NCBI GenBank assembly: GCA_965219175.1
Contig: CBDCNI010000001.1
Coordinates: forward strand, 1,054,001 to 1,118,000
Length of the DNA: 64,000 nt
Reading direction: 5' to 3'
Source: JBBPZK01 sp965219175
GTDB taxonomy: Bacteria; Actinomycetota; Rubrobacteria; Rubrobacterales; Rubrobacteraceae
The notes under the pieces were generated by a model. The model saw only the letters and a list, made by a program, of their open reading frames with translations. It was not told the origin of the DNA and did no database searches. The position numbers were made by a program, and so were the translations under genes. This document shows positions 42,039 through 52,427 of the stretch, in pieces. The stretch's first letter is position 1; the number at the start of each line of letters is the position of its first letter.

Positions 42039-42428
42039 GCAGAATCCGGCCGCGGGCTTCACTAATTTGTCTGGAGAAGTTAAAGTATGGTTGTTGGTAG
42101 CTTGGATCCCTAGAAACGGAAGGAGCGCTAAAGGAGAGACGTTTTACGGACGACAACTACTCGAAAACAAGCTAGACGGGACCGTCGAGGCTTACGGAGT
42201 AGCAGAGGGATAACAACCACAAGCGCCAGAGCTCTCAACTTCGGGAGCTGACGAGGTAGACGTTCATCGAGTATTCGGCGGGTGCGTCTCGGCCTTAGGG
42301 CGGTCGTCAGGGCGGCGACAAAACTCGGCGGTGACGCCGGGAACAAAACGCCTCCCGTGTCCGGTAGGATCCACCCCTCTCTGCCTTCTCTCGGCTCCTG
42401 TTCGGAATTTATGAGGGAGGGATGCGCA
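42039..42428 (+). promoter_or_regulatory. Long 5' leader of glmS
   Basis: This 390-base gene-free stretch is the leader of glmS. Its centre (42222-42345) folds as a glmS ribozyme. The first part (42039-42215) should contain the promoter, but I could not fix a convincing -35/-10 pair. The last part carries the Shine-Dalgarno GAGGGAGGG about 8-10 bases before TTG 42429. Confidence 0.7.
42222..42345 (+). ncRNA. glmS ribozyme (glucosamine-6-phosphate-activated self-cleaving RNA)
   Basis: The conserved core strings appear in order: AAGCGCCAGAG (42221-42231), a stem AGCTCTC/GGGAGCT (42230-42236/42243-42249), GACGAGG (42250-42256), a stem AGACG/CGTCT (42258-42262/42285-42289) enclosing TTCATCGAG (42263-42271) and TTCGGCGGGTG (42274-42284), then 3' stabilising hairpins including CGGCG-GTGA-CGCCG (42326-42339). 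Known glmS ribozymes cleave just 5' of GCGCC, here between 42222 and 42223. Binding of GlcN6P would trigger cleavage and mRNA decay, lowering GlmS. The 3' limit is approximate. Confidence 0.9.
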
Positions 42429-44264
<1,836 letters not shown>

Positions 44265-44418
44265 AGGCCGACGCCGGGCGGATCGACAGCGTAAGACGGC
44301 GGAAGCATCGGACTCTGCCTGCCAAACCATATCCGCGTGGGTGCCCACGTCTGTAGGTTTCGAGGCGTATCGAGTAATATAGCGGTCGGCATGGGTTCGG
44401 CCGGTGGAGAGAAATAAG

Positions 44419-46005
44419 GTGTCGTCAGAGATCCAGATAGTCCTCGGCCTGCTCGTCGCCGTCGTCGCCTTCGCCAGCGTCGCCAACAGAATCGGGATTC
44501 CATACCCCATATTGCTTGTAATAGGCGGGCTTGCTCTGAGCTTCATCCCCTTCCTGCCGGAGGTGCGTCTCGCCCCGGACGTGGTGCTGCTGTTGTTCCT
44601 GCCGCCGCTGCTTTTCTCGGCGGCGTGGGGCACCTTCTGGCACGACTTTCGGGCCAACATCAGGTCGATCTCGCTCCTCGCCCTCGGGCTCGTCCTGGCT
44701 ACGACCGTCGTCGTGGCGGTGGCGGCGCATTGGTTGATCCCCGGGCTACCCTTGGCCGCTGCTTTTGTCCTGGGTGCTGTGGTGTCTCCGACCGACACCG
44801 TTGCGGCTACCGCCATCGCCGACCGTCTGGGCGTGCCCCGGCGCGTGACTACGATCGTTGAGGGAGAGAGCCTGGTCAACGATGCTATGGGCCTGGTCCT
44901 CTACAGCTTCGCCGTCGCCGCCGTTACGACCGGCACGTTCTCTATCCTGGATGCTGGGTTGCGGTTTGCCCTGGTGGCTGTCGGGGGCGTCATCGTCGGG
45001 CTGGTGGTGGGCTGGGCTAGCGTCTGGCTTACGCGTCGTCTGAACGACGCGCCGATAGAGGTTACACTCTCTTTTCTGATGGCGTTTGCCGCTTATCTTC
45101 TGGGGGAGGCGATCTCCGTGTCGGGGGTGCTGGCGACGGTGACCGCCGGCCTCTTTGTTAGTTGGCGCGAAGCCGGCATCGTGGGACCCAACACGAGGCT
45201 ACAGGCATCCGCGATCTGGGCCATGGTCGTCTTTCTTTTGAACGGACTGCTGTTCGTCCTGATCGGCCTGCAACTGCGCCCCATCCTGGACAATCTCACG
45301 GGCAGGTCCTTCGGTGAGTTATTCTTCTACACTGCGCTGGTTAGCCTGACCGTAATAGGGGTACGCACCCTATGGGTATTTGCCAGTGCATACCTGTCCC
45401 GCCTGGTGAGCCGCCACGATGAGCACGGCTTCCTCCCGGGCTGGCGCAACAAGGCGGTCGTCTCCTGGTCGGGGCTGCGGGGTGGGGTCTCGCTCGCGGC
45501 CGCCCTGGCGCTGCCGCTCTCTATCGCCTCCGGCACGCCGTTCCCGCAGCGCGACCTGATCATATTCCTCACCTACAGTGTCATACTGGTCACGCTGGTG
45601 GGACAAGGGCTCTCCCTGCCGGCACTGATCCGCGCCTTGGGAGTAGAAGGCGACGGGCTCGAAGAGCAGGAGGAGGCAAAAGGAAGGATCGAGGTAGCCC
45701 GGAGCGCGCTGGAGAGGCTCGATGAGCTCTCAGAAGAAGACTGGGTGGGCGACAGTGAGGTGCAGCGTCTGCGCAAGTTCTACAATAAAATTCTCGAAAA
45801 ATCCTCCGTCCGTTCCGGAGATACTTCGAAGAGCGAAGAGTACGAAGATCATGCCGCCATGCGTCAGAGGTTGGTGCGCGAGTTGCTCCAGGCTCAGAGG
45901 TCTACCGTTGTCAGGATGAGGAACGAAGGCCAGATCAGCGACACCGTAATGTCAAACATCGAACGAGACCTCGACCTCCGGGAGACGCGACTGGACTCCG
46001 GGTAG
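44419..46005 (+). CDS. Na+/H+ antiporter, CPA1 family
   Basis: A 528-residue antiporter with about 12 membrane segments and a C-terminal cytoplasmic helical domain (from about residue 415). The ion-binding region has VVSPTDTVAATAIADRLGVP and EGESLVNDAMGLVLYS, and WSGLRGGVSLAAALALPL is the CPA1 signature in the later segments. GTG 44419 is 9 bases after GGAG; a GTG at 44404 is an alternative. TAATAT at about 44377 could be the -10. Exports Na+ (or K+) in exchange for protons. Confidence 0.92.
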   Translation: MSSEIQIVLGLLVAVVAFASVANRIGIPYPILLVIGGLALSFIPFLPEVRLAPDVVLLLFLPPLLFSAAWGTFWHDFRANIRSISLLALGLVLATTVVVAVAAHWLIPGLPLAAAFVLGAVVSPTDTVAATAIADRLGVPRRVTTIVEGESLVNDAMGLVLYSFAVAAVTTGTFSILDAGLRFALVAVGGVIVGLVVGWASVWLTRRLNDAPIEVTLSFLMAFAAYLLGEAISVSGVLATVTAGLFVSWREAGIVGPNTRLQASAIWAMVVFLLNGLLFVLIGLQLRPILDNLTGRSFGELFFYTALVSLTVIGVRTLWVFASAYLSRLVSRHDEHGFLPGWRNKAVVSWSGLRGGVSLAAALALPLSIASGTPFPQRDLIIFLTYSVILVTLVGQGLSLPALIRALGVEGDGLEEQEEAKGRIEVARSALERLDELSEEDWVGDSEVQRLRKFYNKILEKSSVRSGDTSKSEEYEDHAAMRQRLVRELLQAQRSTVVRMRNEGQISDTVMSNIERDLDLRETRLDSG

Positions 46006-46050
46006 GTGATACTTCGACCCGTTTCTCTAGTCGGTAGTTTGGAGGCGGCC

Positions 46051-46440
46051 ATGATCGAACGGAGAACACTCCCGGAGTTGAGCCCGGCACCCGGCTATTC
46101 TCACGTCGCGGTATCCTCGGGAGGGCGATTGGTAACCACGGCGGGCGCGGTCCCGCTCGATACTGCGGGCGGGCTGGTGGGACCGGGGGACCGTCGCGCC
46201 CAGACGAAGCAGACACTCGACAACCTGATGCTCGCCCTTGAGGCGGTCGGCGCTGGGGCGGGCGACGTTATGAAGACGACCGTTTATGTGGTCGCGGACG
46301 ACCGGGCGGACCTTGCCGCCGTTTGGGAGGTGGTCCAGGACTCCGGCGTAGCAGGGGCGGCGAGTACACTTCTGGGCGTATCTTTGCTCGGGTACGAAGG
46401 GCAGCTCGTGGAGATAGAGGCTATCGCTGTTTTGGAGTAG
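46051..46440 (+). CDS. RidA/YjgF-family protein
   Basis: A 129-residue RidA-like protein, a family that hydrolyses reactive enamine/imine intermediates. YSHVAVSSGGRLVTTAGAVP and TKQTLDNLMLALEAVGAGAG are typical; the usual catalytic Arg (in R...V..LP) is not clear, so a RidA subgroup with other activity is possible. GGAGGCGGCC precedes ATG 46051. Confidence 0.85.
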   Translation: MIERRTLPELSPAPGYSHVAVSSGGRLVTTAGAVPLDTAGGLVGPGDRRAQTKQTLDNLMLALEAVGAGAGDVMKTTVYVVADDRADLAAVWEVVQDSGVAGAASTLLGVSLLGYEGQLVEIEAIAVLE

Positions 46441-46570
46441 AGGATGGGTTTCGTCTCAGAAGAATTTTTTCTCGCGGCGTTGATCTCTTTCGTCCGGGCG
46501 GGAGTATAATAGGCAAAGAAAAGACCGGAGAGCGGAGCGCACGCCGGGTGAAAGAGGAGGTTTCTGGCAG

Positions 46571-46777
46571 ATGCCGTTTGTAAATGCTTTAGAGCCGATG
46601 CACTTGATCGTCATATTGGTGATAGCCGTCCTGATCCTGGGTCCCAAGCGGTTGCCTGGGATGGCGAAGAGCATGGGGCAGGGTATTCGGGAGTTCAGGA
46701 ACGTGCTCTCAAACGACGAACCCGAGAAGAAAGACTCCGGCAAGCGCGCCGCTGTCGTGGGTGAGAAGAAAGAGTAG
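46571..46777 (+). CDS. tatA: Sec-independent translocase protein TatA
   Basis: A 68-residue TatA: short N-terminus, one membrane helix (LIVILVIAVLILGPKRLP), the amphipathic hinge GMAKSMGQGIREFRNVL and a charged tail. It forms the pore for folded twin-arginine substrates, such as the betaine-binding lipoproteins here if they use Tat. GAGGAGG lies 10 bases before the ATG. TatC is not in the window. Confidence 0.93.
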   Translation: MPFVNALEPMHLIVILVIAVLILGPKRLPGMAKSMGQGIREFRNVLSNDEPEKKDSGKRAAVVGEKKE

Positions 46778-46807
46778 AACTTAGAGTCCGAAAACTCGTA
46801 TCTCGTG

Positions 46808-46843
46808 ACCGGGAGTTGCTCTTCGAGCGGCTCCCGGTTTCTT
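46808..46843 (+). terminator. Intrinsic terminator after tatA
   Basis: ACCGGGAG (46808-46815) pairs with CTCCCGGT (46831-46838), an 8-bp stem with a 15-base loop, followed by TTCTT. It lies between tatA and the convergent lipid-kinase gene. Confidence 0.75.
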
Positions 46844-46884
46844 GCGTGGAGTTCGTCGAAGTCGGCGGGTTTCTTCCAGCGCTT

Positions 46885-47754
46885 CTAGCGGATCACTCGC
46901 AGCGCTTCGGGTTCTATCCGGAAGGACATCGGGAGCCGGCCCCAGACCTCGCCGTCGAGTTGTACCGGCACGTCGCCTCCGGGGGCGTAAGCGCGCAGCT
47001 CGTTCGCCGAGAACGAGTGCATTGATTTGCTCAAGGGGTCTCTGGCGAGGTAGCGGGCCATGATATCCGGCCGCAGCAGCATGCTGACCCGCTCTATGAG
47101 AACGGTCTCGAGCACCCCGCTCGTGAGCGAGTCGCGCCTGCGGGTGACCCGGAAATCGCCGCCGTAATACTGCCCGTTGGCGATGATGGCGGACTGGGTA
47201 TTGTGCGTCTCGCCGTCGTGGGTGATGTGAACCGCCGGCATCTCTTCATCGAAGTAGACTTTGAAAGCTATCAGCGGGAAGGCGAGTACCCTGAGATATC
47301 TTTTGAGGCGCGGCGTTACAGTCCTGACGACGGTCGCGTCGAAGCCGATACCGGCCATGCAGGAGAAGCGGCGCTCCACGCCTTCCCGGTCCGTCGCGAG
47401 ACCGAGGTCTATGCGGGAGCGGTTGTCTGCCAGGATACGCTGGCAGGCTTGCTCGGGGTTGCGCGGCAACCCTAACTCTCGGGCCAGGACGTTCGCCGTG
47501 CCGAGCGGCAGGATTCCCAGAGTGGCATCCTTTTCGAGGCCGTTTATGACCTCGTTGACAGTGCCGTCGCCCCCGGCGGCGACTACGAGACACGTGCCGG
47601 CGCGGGTGGCTAGCTCCGTGGCGTGTTGGGGGTACTCGGTCGGCCAGACCTCCACCTCCGCGCCCTGACTGCCCAGGATCTTCGCGTAGCGTTCGAGGTG
47701 GTCTCCGCTCTTCGCCCGTCCTGAATTGGGGTTGCCAATAATTATCGTTTTCAT
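46885..47754 (-). CDS. Diacylglycerol kinase-family lipid kinase (YegS/DgkB-like)
   Basis: A 289-residue lipid kinase: IIIGNPNSGRAKSGDHLERY at the start, VVAAGGDGTVNEVINGL with the GGDGT nucleotide motif, and LGILPLGTANVLARELGLP. It phosphorylates diacylglycerol or a related lipid at the membrane. ATG 47754 has TATGAT exactly 6 bases upstream and no Shine-Dalgarno, a leaderless arrangement; divergent from acpS. Confidence 0.92.
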   Translation of the reverse strand: MKTIIIGNPNSGRAKSGDHLERYAKILGSQGAEVEVWPTEYPQHATELATRAGTCLVVAAGGDGTVNEVINGLEKDATLGILPLGTANVLARELGLPRNPEQACQRILADNRSRIDLGLATDREGVERRFSCMAGIGFDATVVRTVTPRLKRYLRVLAFPLIAFKVYFDEEMPAVHITHDGETHNTQSAIIANGQYYGGDFRVTRRRDSLTSGVLETVLIERVSMLLRPDIMARYLARDPLSKSMHSFSANELRAYAPGGDVPVQLDGEVWGRLPMSFRIEPEALRVIR

Positions 47755-47760
47755 GGACAC

Positions 47761-47766
47761 ATCATA
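47761..47766 (-). promoter_or_regulatory. -10 box positioned for a leaderless lipid-kinase transcript
   Basis: On the minus strand TATGAT is followed by GTGTCC (6 bases) and ATG 47754. It faces the acpS promoter in the 53-base divergent gap. Confidence 0.55.
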
Positions 47767-47794
47767 TGCCCTTTTGCGGGAGGCGCGTCTGCCG

Positions 47795-47800
47795 TAAGAT
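47795..47800 (+). promoter_or_regulatory. Candidate -10 box of acpS, leaderless-like
   Basis: TAAGAT lies 7 bases before ATG 47808. GAGGAC abuts the ATG and is too close for a normal ribosome-binding site, so the transcript may be leaderless or nearly so. Confidence 0.4.
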
Positions 47801-47807
47801 AGAGGAC

Positions 47808-48215
47808 ATGGATGAAAAGAGAAAATTCTTCGTGCCGGAGGTTGGTGTAGACGTCGTGGATGTCGAGAGGATGCAGTTCGCCCTCGAACGTACGCCACGC
47901 ATCCGGCAGCGGCTTTTTACGGAGGCGGAGATAGCCTACTGTGAGAAATTCCGCTTCGCCGAGCGTCACTACGCCGGGCGCTGGGCGGCCAAAGAAGCCG
48001 TAACGAAGGCGCTCGGGTGCGGTTTGATCCAATGGAACGGCGTGGAGGTGATACGGCGTCCCCGACAAGCTCCTTCCGTCCGGATCTTCGGCAAGATAGA
48101 GAAGTTCGCCGATATGGTCGGCGTCCGTCAGGAAGACCTCTCTATCTCCATCACCCACTCCGAACTCTCCGCCGTCGCCGTCTGCATCGTGCGCCGCCGC
48201 GAAAACGAAAGATGA
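47808..48215 (+). CDS. acpS: Holo-[acyl-carrier-protein] synthase
   Basis: A 135-residue AcpS that transfers 4'-phosphopantetheine from CoA to acyl carrier protein. GVDVVDVERMQFALER carries the Mg2+-binding Asp, and RWAAKEAVTKALG the second acidic site; SISHTHSE-type motif appears as SISITHSELSAVAV. ATG 47808 is chosen over upstream openings because the family N-terminus is short. Overlaps nnr by 4 bases. Confidence 0.94.
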   Translation: MDEKRKFFVPEVGVDVVDVERMQFALERTPRIRQRLFTEAEIAYCEKFRFAERHYAGRWAAKEAVTKALGCGLIQWNGVEVIRRPRQAPSVRIFGKIEKFADMVGVRQEDLSISITHSELSAVAVCIVRRRENER

Positions 48216-49717
48216 AGCTCTACACCGCCGACGAGATGTCCCGAACCGACCGGGGCGCCCAAGACATCGGCATCCCCGGAGGCGTACTCATGGAGCGGGC
48301 AGGCGTCGCGATGGCCCAAGAGATACTGGAACGCTTCTCTCCGAACCGCGCGCTCGTCGTCTGCGGCGGCGGCAACAATGGCGGCGACGGTTTCGTTATC
48401 GCCCGCGAACTTCACCGGCGCGGCGTCAAGGTCTCCGTAATAGTCACCAAAGACGAGTATTCCGGCGACCCGGCGACCAACCTGGAGGCCGTTCGAAACC
48501 TCGGGATAGAAGTCTCCAGCGCCGAAATGCTCGACGAGTTGCTCAATAAGACGGACCTCGTCGTGGACGCGCTGCTCGGGACCGGTTTTTCTGGAGAGGT
48601 GCGGGAGAAAGAGGCCGCCCTGATCCATCAACTAAACGACGCCGGTATAACTACCGTCGCCGTGGACGTACCATCCGGCGTGGACGGCTCCACGGGACAG
48701 GTCCAGGGAGACGCTATCCAGGCGGACCTGACCGTCTGCGCGCACGCGGCGAAGGTCGGCTGCGTCGTTTCTCCGGGCCGCGAACACGCCGGGGAAGTGG
48801 CCGTCGTGGACATCGGCATCCCGCTAGAGGCTGACGTGGAGCCCTCGCTCTTTTGGACGGACGCCGCTTCCTTGCGCGGCGTCATCCCTCGCACGGTCGA
48901 GCCGGCCCACAAGTATTCCGCCGGAGCCTTGCTCGTCGTCGCTGGCTCTCGCAGCATGACGGGAGCCGCCGTCATGTCCGTCGGCGGGGCGCAGCGGACC
49001 GGGTGCGGCATAGTCTTCCTCGCGACGTCCAAGAGCGCGGCTGCGGCGATAGACCTCAAGCTAACCGAAGCCCTGGTATTCGGCGCTCCCGAAGATGAGG
49101 AGGGCTATCTGGGCGAAGAGGCGCTCGACACTATATTGGAGCGAGCGGAGCGTGCGTCGGCGCTCGTGGTTGGGCCGGCCATCGGCTCCGGAGATGAGAG
49201 TCGCAGGCTGGTCGAAGGCATCCTCGCCGGCACGGATCTCCCGATTCTCCTCGACGCCGACGCCCTCACGAGCCTCGCCGGGTCCGACGCGCTCGCCAAA
49301 AGAAACGCCCCGACCGTCATCACACCGCACGCCGGGGAACTCGGACGCCTGCTCGGCTCGGGTGCGAAAGAAGTCTCGGCCAACCGCCTGTACTCAGCCA
49401 GAAAAGCGGCTGGCGAGTACGGCTGCTGCGTCCTACTCAAAGGCTCGGACACGCTGGTCGTCCACGATGATAGGACAGCGGTCAACTCAACCGGAGGCGT
49501 CGCGCTCGCCACCGCCGGGACCGGAGACATACTCTCCGGCGTCATAGGCGCGCTCCTCTCTCGCGGGATGGACCCTTACGAAGCCGCTCGCGCCGGAGCC
49601 TGGATACACGGCCGGGCGTCGGAGCTTTGGCTAGAAGAGAAAGGATGGCCGGCCGAGAGCCTGACCGCCACCGACCTGCTGCCACACCTGCCGCGCGCCA
49701 TCGGGGAACTTCTCTAG
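48212..49717 (+). CDS. nnr: Bifunctional NAD(P)H-hydrate epimerase / ADP-dependent NAD(P)H-hydrate dehydratase
   Basis: A 501-residue metabolite-repair enzyme. Residues 1 to about 215 are the YjeF-N epimerase (VVCGGGNNGGDGFVIAREL, VDVPSGVDGSTG). Residues ~225-500 are the dehydratase/carbohydrate-kinase-like domain (LLVVAGSRSMTGAAVMSVGG, VITPHAGELGRLLG, LATAGTGDILSGVIGALLS). It repairs hydrated NAD(P)H using ADP. The ATGA overlap with acpS is a common actinobacterial and Firmicute pairing. Confidence 0.95.
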   Translation: MKLYTADEMSRTDRGAQDIGIPGGVLMERAGVAMAQEILERFSPNRALVVCGGGNNGGDGFVIARELHRRGVKVSVIVTKDEYSGDPATNLEAVRNLGIEVSSAEMLDELLNKTDLVVDALLGTGFSGEVREKEAALIHQLNDAGITTVAVDVPSGVDGSTGQVQGDAIQADLTVCAHAAKVGCVVSPGREHAGEVAVVDIGIPLEADVEPSLFWTDAASLRGVIPRTVEPAHKYSAGALLVVAGSRSMTGAAVMSVGGAQRTGCGIVFLATSKSAAAAIDLKLTEALVFGAPEDEEGYLGEEALDTILERAERASALVVGPAIGSGDESRRLVEGILAGTDLPILLDADALTSLAGSDALAKRNAPTVITPHAGELGRLLGSGAKEVSANRLYSARKAAGEYGCCVLLKGSDTLVVHDDRTAVNSTGGVALATAGTGDILSGVIGALLSRGMDPYEAARAGAWIHGRASELWLEEKGWPAESLTATDLLPHLPRAIGELL

Positions 49718-49772
49718 CTAATCTATGCTTCCCAGCCATCGGTATGGTGCAGGCTACCCCGGCCAGGCTTCT

Positions 49773-50525
49773 CTACGAGTTGCGAGACCTTAACAATAGT
49801 CCTGCGAGACCCAGAGCAACGAGCATTGTTGCCGCAACCACGGGTAACAGCGATTGGCCTGCGGTATCCGGCAACCTTTGCGCTTTCTGAACTTTATTGG
49901 TCGGCTCCACGGGCGGGAAACCATTGGCCCGGCATGCTGCAACGGACTTTCGTTGATCTTGGTTCATCTCTGCCCGTGCTGACGGGGTGGCAGTTTTGGT
50001 GGAGGAGTGCCCCTGGAGTAGAGTATGACACGGGGTTAGGACGTCACCGCCGGTTATGAGCATGCCGTCTTTAGTGACCTGGTACTCCGGGATCTTTGGC
50101 GTGTTGCCCCCAACTGTAGTACCAAAAGACGCGAGAGTTTCGAGAGTCGAGGGTGCGAACGCCGATAACAACGACGATCCACCGGTATCGGGCAATCTCT
50201 GGTCTATCTTTGTCTTGGTAGTGTGTCCAGCGGGTGGGAAGCTGGCTTCCTTGCAAATTTTGGCGCGTTCTTGAATCATTCGCTCGAATGATCTCTGTTC
50301 TGCTGCAGTGCCGGGGTTGGGGCCGGGATCCGCGGATGAGACAACGTCATGACATGGGATCAGAACGTCCCCGCCGATCACCAGCATACCGTCTTTGGTT
50401 ACTCGATACTCTGGAATCGGTGAGGGTTTGCCTCCCACTGTGTTGCCAAAAGCTGCGAGAGCTGCGGGGGCGAAAGCCAGTGTGCCCAGCATGGATAATG
50501 CTGCCAGCAGAAGTATCTTCCTCAT
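49773..50525 (-). CDS. LPxTG-like surface protein made of two tandem repeats
   Basis: A 250-residue secreted protein: signal peptide (residues 1-25, cleavage after ALA), repeat 1 (about 26-115) and repeat 2 (about 134-223). Each repeat has FGxTVGG, PEYxVTKDGML, GGDVLxPCH, a second Cys 33 residues later, FPP and QRLPDT. The protein ends LPDTA (218-222), hydrophobic stretch and RSRNS, a sortase-type signal; repeat 1 ends with a buried LPDTG (111-115) followed by a shortened hydrophobic patch. ATG 50525 follows GGAGGAGGCGCC. Function unknown. Confidence 0.78.
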   Translation of the reverse strand: MRKILLLAALSMLGTLAFAPAALAAFGNTVGGKPSPIPEYRVTKDGMLVIGGDVLIPCHDVVSSADPGPNPGTAAEQRSFERMIQERAKICKEASFPPAGHTTKTKIDQRLPDTGGSSLLSAFAPSTLETLASFGTTVGGNTPKIPEYQVTKDGMLITGGDVLTPCHTLLQGHSSTKTATPSARAEMNQDQRKSVAACRANGFPPVEPTNKVQKAQRLPDTAGQSLLPVVAATMLVALGLAGLLLRSRNS

Positions 50526-50805
50526 GGCGCCTCCTCCGGTTCGTTGGGTTCTCAGGGGAGTGACCGCCAACTTTCTCACTAAACATATCTATGGTATCAA
50601 GTTTTTGGATCGCGGGTCAAGCTCCGCGTGTAGCTTAACTTCGTGTTCGGAGTGTCGTTTCACCACGGCCGGAGTGACTGATGCTTTTTCTTTTGAGATA
50701 CCGTGGCTCGTAGGGTCGGGTTTTTGGTGGGGCTGGTTTGTGAGATTTACGGTAGTATCGGGTTCGTAGATTTCTGACGAGTGTAAGAGTGTTTGGGAGT
50801 TGGAT

Positions 50806-51285
50806 TTGGAGCAGCAGGATATCAGGGGGCTTGAGGTCAGGGACGTGATGGAGGGTGATTGGCCGACGCTTGGGGAAGAGGATACGGTGGAGGCGGCGAT
50901 CAGGCTTTTCGCCGAGGGCCGTGTCTCCGGGGCTCCGGTGGTGATGGATGGGAAACTTCAGGGGATCATCACCGAGGGCGACCTTATCTTCCGGGAGGCG
51001 GATGTTAAAGCGCCGGGCTTTCTGGACATCCTGGGCGGCATCATACCGCTCGGTAGCTGGGAGGAGTACCGGGAAGAGGCTTTGAAGAGCGCGGGCGTCA
51101 TGGTCGGAGAGGTGATGACGAAAGCGGTGATCACGGTTTCACCGGATACGCATCTCTCCGAGGCGGCGACCATTATGGCCGAGCAGGGCTTGAAGATGCT
51201 CCCGGTGGTCGAGGACGAGCGGCTGCGCGGCGTCATCAGCCGCATGGACATCTTGACCCTCCAGGTCCTGGACCCTCAGCAGTAA
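50806..51285 (+). CDS. CBS-pair domain protein
   Basis: A 159-residue protein consisting of two CBS motifs: VRDVMEGDWPTLGEEDTVEA and, after a linker, VGEVMTKAVITVSPDTHLSE, each ending in a GxItxxD-type strand (LQGIITEGDLI, LRGVISRMDIL). It probably binds an adenine nucleotide. TTG 50806 is 6 bases after GGGAG; TTG 50800 abuts it. It lies 2 bases before alr. Confidence 0.85.
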   Translation: MEQQDIRGLEVRDVMEGDWPTLGEEDTVEAAIRLFAEGRVSGAPVVMDGKLQGIITEGDLIFREADVKAPGFLDILGGIIPLGSWEEYREEALKSAGVMVGEVMTKAVITVSPDTHLSEAATIMAEQGLKMLPVVEDERLRGVISRMDILTLQVLDPQQ

Positions 51286-51287
51286 AC

Positions 51288-52427
51288 TTGCCGGTGGCCC
51301 CGAGTACCCAAAAAGAGGCCGAAGCTGTTGTGACCAACCCCGTCCCGAGCCGCACCTGGGCGGAGATAGATCTCTCCGCCGTCCGGCACAACGTCCGTTC
51401 GTTGAAGCGGCGGGCATCTGGGGTGCGGCTGATGGCTGTCGTCAAGGCGGACGCTTACGGTCACGGGGCGCTCCCGGTCGCGAGGGCGGCGCTTGAAGCG
51501 GGGGCCGACTCTCTGGCGGTCGTGACCGTAGAGGAGGGCGCGGAACTACGAAGGGGCGGCATACGAGGACCGATCCTGGTCTTTACGGACTTGCTCCCGG
51601 ATAAGCTTTCGCGAGCTGCTGAACATCGCCTGACCGTGACGGCCCACTCGATCACGAGCGCGAAGCGCATCGCCGCCTATTCCGCACCCGGCCTGGAGGC
51701 TCACTTGAAGGTGAACACGGGGATGAACCGCTGGGGTGTAGAGCCGGGAGAAGTGGGGGAGGCGCGCAAGATCCTGGGAGATAGGCTGACCGGCGTGTAC
51801 ACGCACTTCGCGGCCGCCGACTCGGATGTGGAGGCTACGGAGGCCCAGATCCAAGCCTTCGACGAGGTCCTAGCCGCGCACGACTTCGGCGGCGCGCTGG
51901 TCCACGCGGCCAACTCCGCCGGGACGCTGTGGCATCCTGGTTCGCGCTACGACTGCGTGAGGCCGGGCGTGGCTCTCTACGGGTTGCATCCGTCAGGTGA
52001 TTCGGGTGACCCGGCGGCGGAGGACTTGCGTCCGGCGATGAGCCTCAAGAGCTACGTGGCCGACGTACGGAGGCTCGCGCCGGGCGACGGGGTCTCCTAC
52101 GGCCTGACTTTCCGGGCGGAGGAAGAGATGTTCGCGGCCGTCGTGCCGGTCGGGTACGCCGAAGGGTATCAGCGGGCGCTCTCGGGCCGGGCGAAGGCGC
52201 TCGTCCGGGGCTTGCGGCGCTCTTTGCTGGGACGGGTTACGATGGATGCTTGCGTTTTCGGGGTGGACGGTTCGGTCGAGGTTGGGGATGAGGTAGTCTT
52301 ACTCGGGGAGCAGGGTGGCGAATACATCGGGGCCGAGGAACTCGGGAAGTTGGCCGGCACGATAAACTACGAAATAACGACCGGGGTCAATCCCCGGCGC
52401 GTCGAGAGGAGCTACGCGCATGTTTAA
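51288..52427 (+). CDS. alr: Alanine racemase
   Basis: A 379-residue PLP enzyme producing D-alanine for peptidoglycan. RTWAEIDLSAVRHNVRSLKR, then the PLP lysine in MAVVKADAYGHGALPVARAA, HLKVNTGMNRWGVEP, and the catalytic Tyr in GVSYGLTFRA with RVTMDAC are all present. TTG is the start, 2 bases after the CBS gene, without a good Shine-Dalgarno. It overlaps the next gene by 8 bases. Confidence 0.95.
   Translation: MPVAPSTQKEAEAVVTNPVPSRTWAEIDLSAVRHNVRSLKRRASGVRLMAVVKADAYGHGALPVARAALEAGADSLAVVTVEEGAELRRGGIRGPILVFTDLLPDKLSRAAEHRLTVTAHSITSAKRIAAYSAPGLEAHLKVNTGMNRWGVEPGEVGEARKILGDRLTGVYTHFAAADSDVEATEAQIQAFDEVLAAHDFGGALVHAANSAGTLWHPGSRYDCVRPGVALYGLHPSGDSGDPAAEDLRPAMSLKSYVADVRRLAPGDGVSYGLTFRAEEEMFAAVVPVGYAEGYQRALSGRAKALVRGLRRSLLGRVTMDACVFGVDGSVEVGDEVVLLGEQGGEYIGAEELGKLAGTINYEITTGVNPRRVERSYAHV

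Noticed and set aside
44336..44349. CGTGGGTGCCCACG near-palindrome before the antiporter
   Set aside because: Only a 14-base imperfect palindrome (the centre does not match) with no repeat elsewhere; not enough to call an operator.
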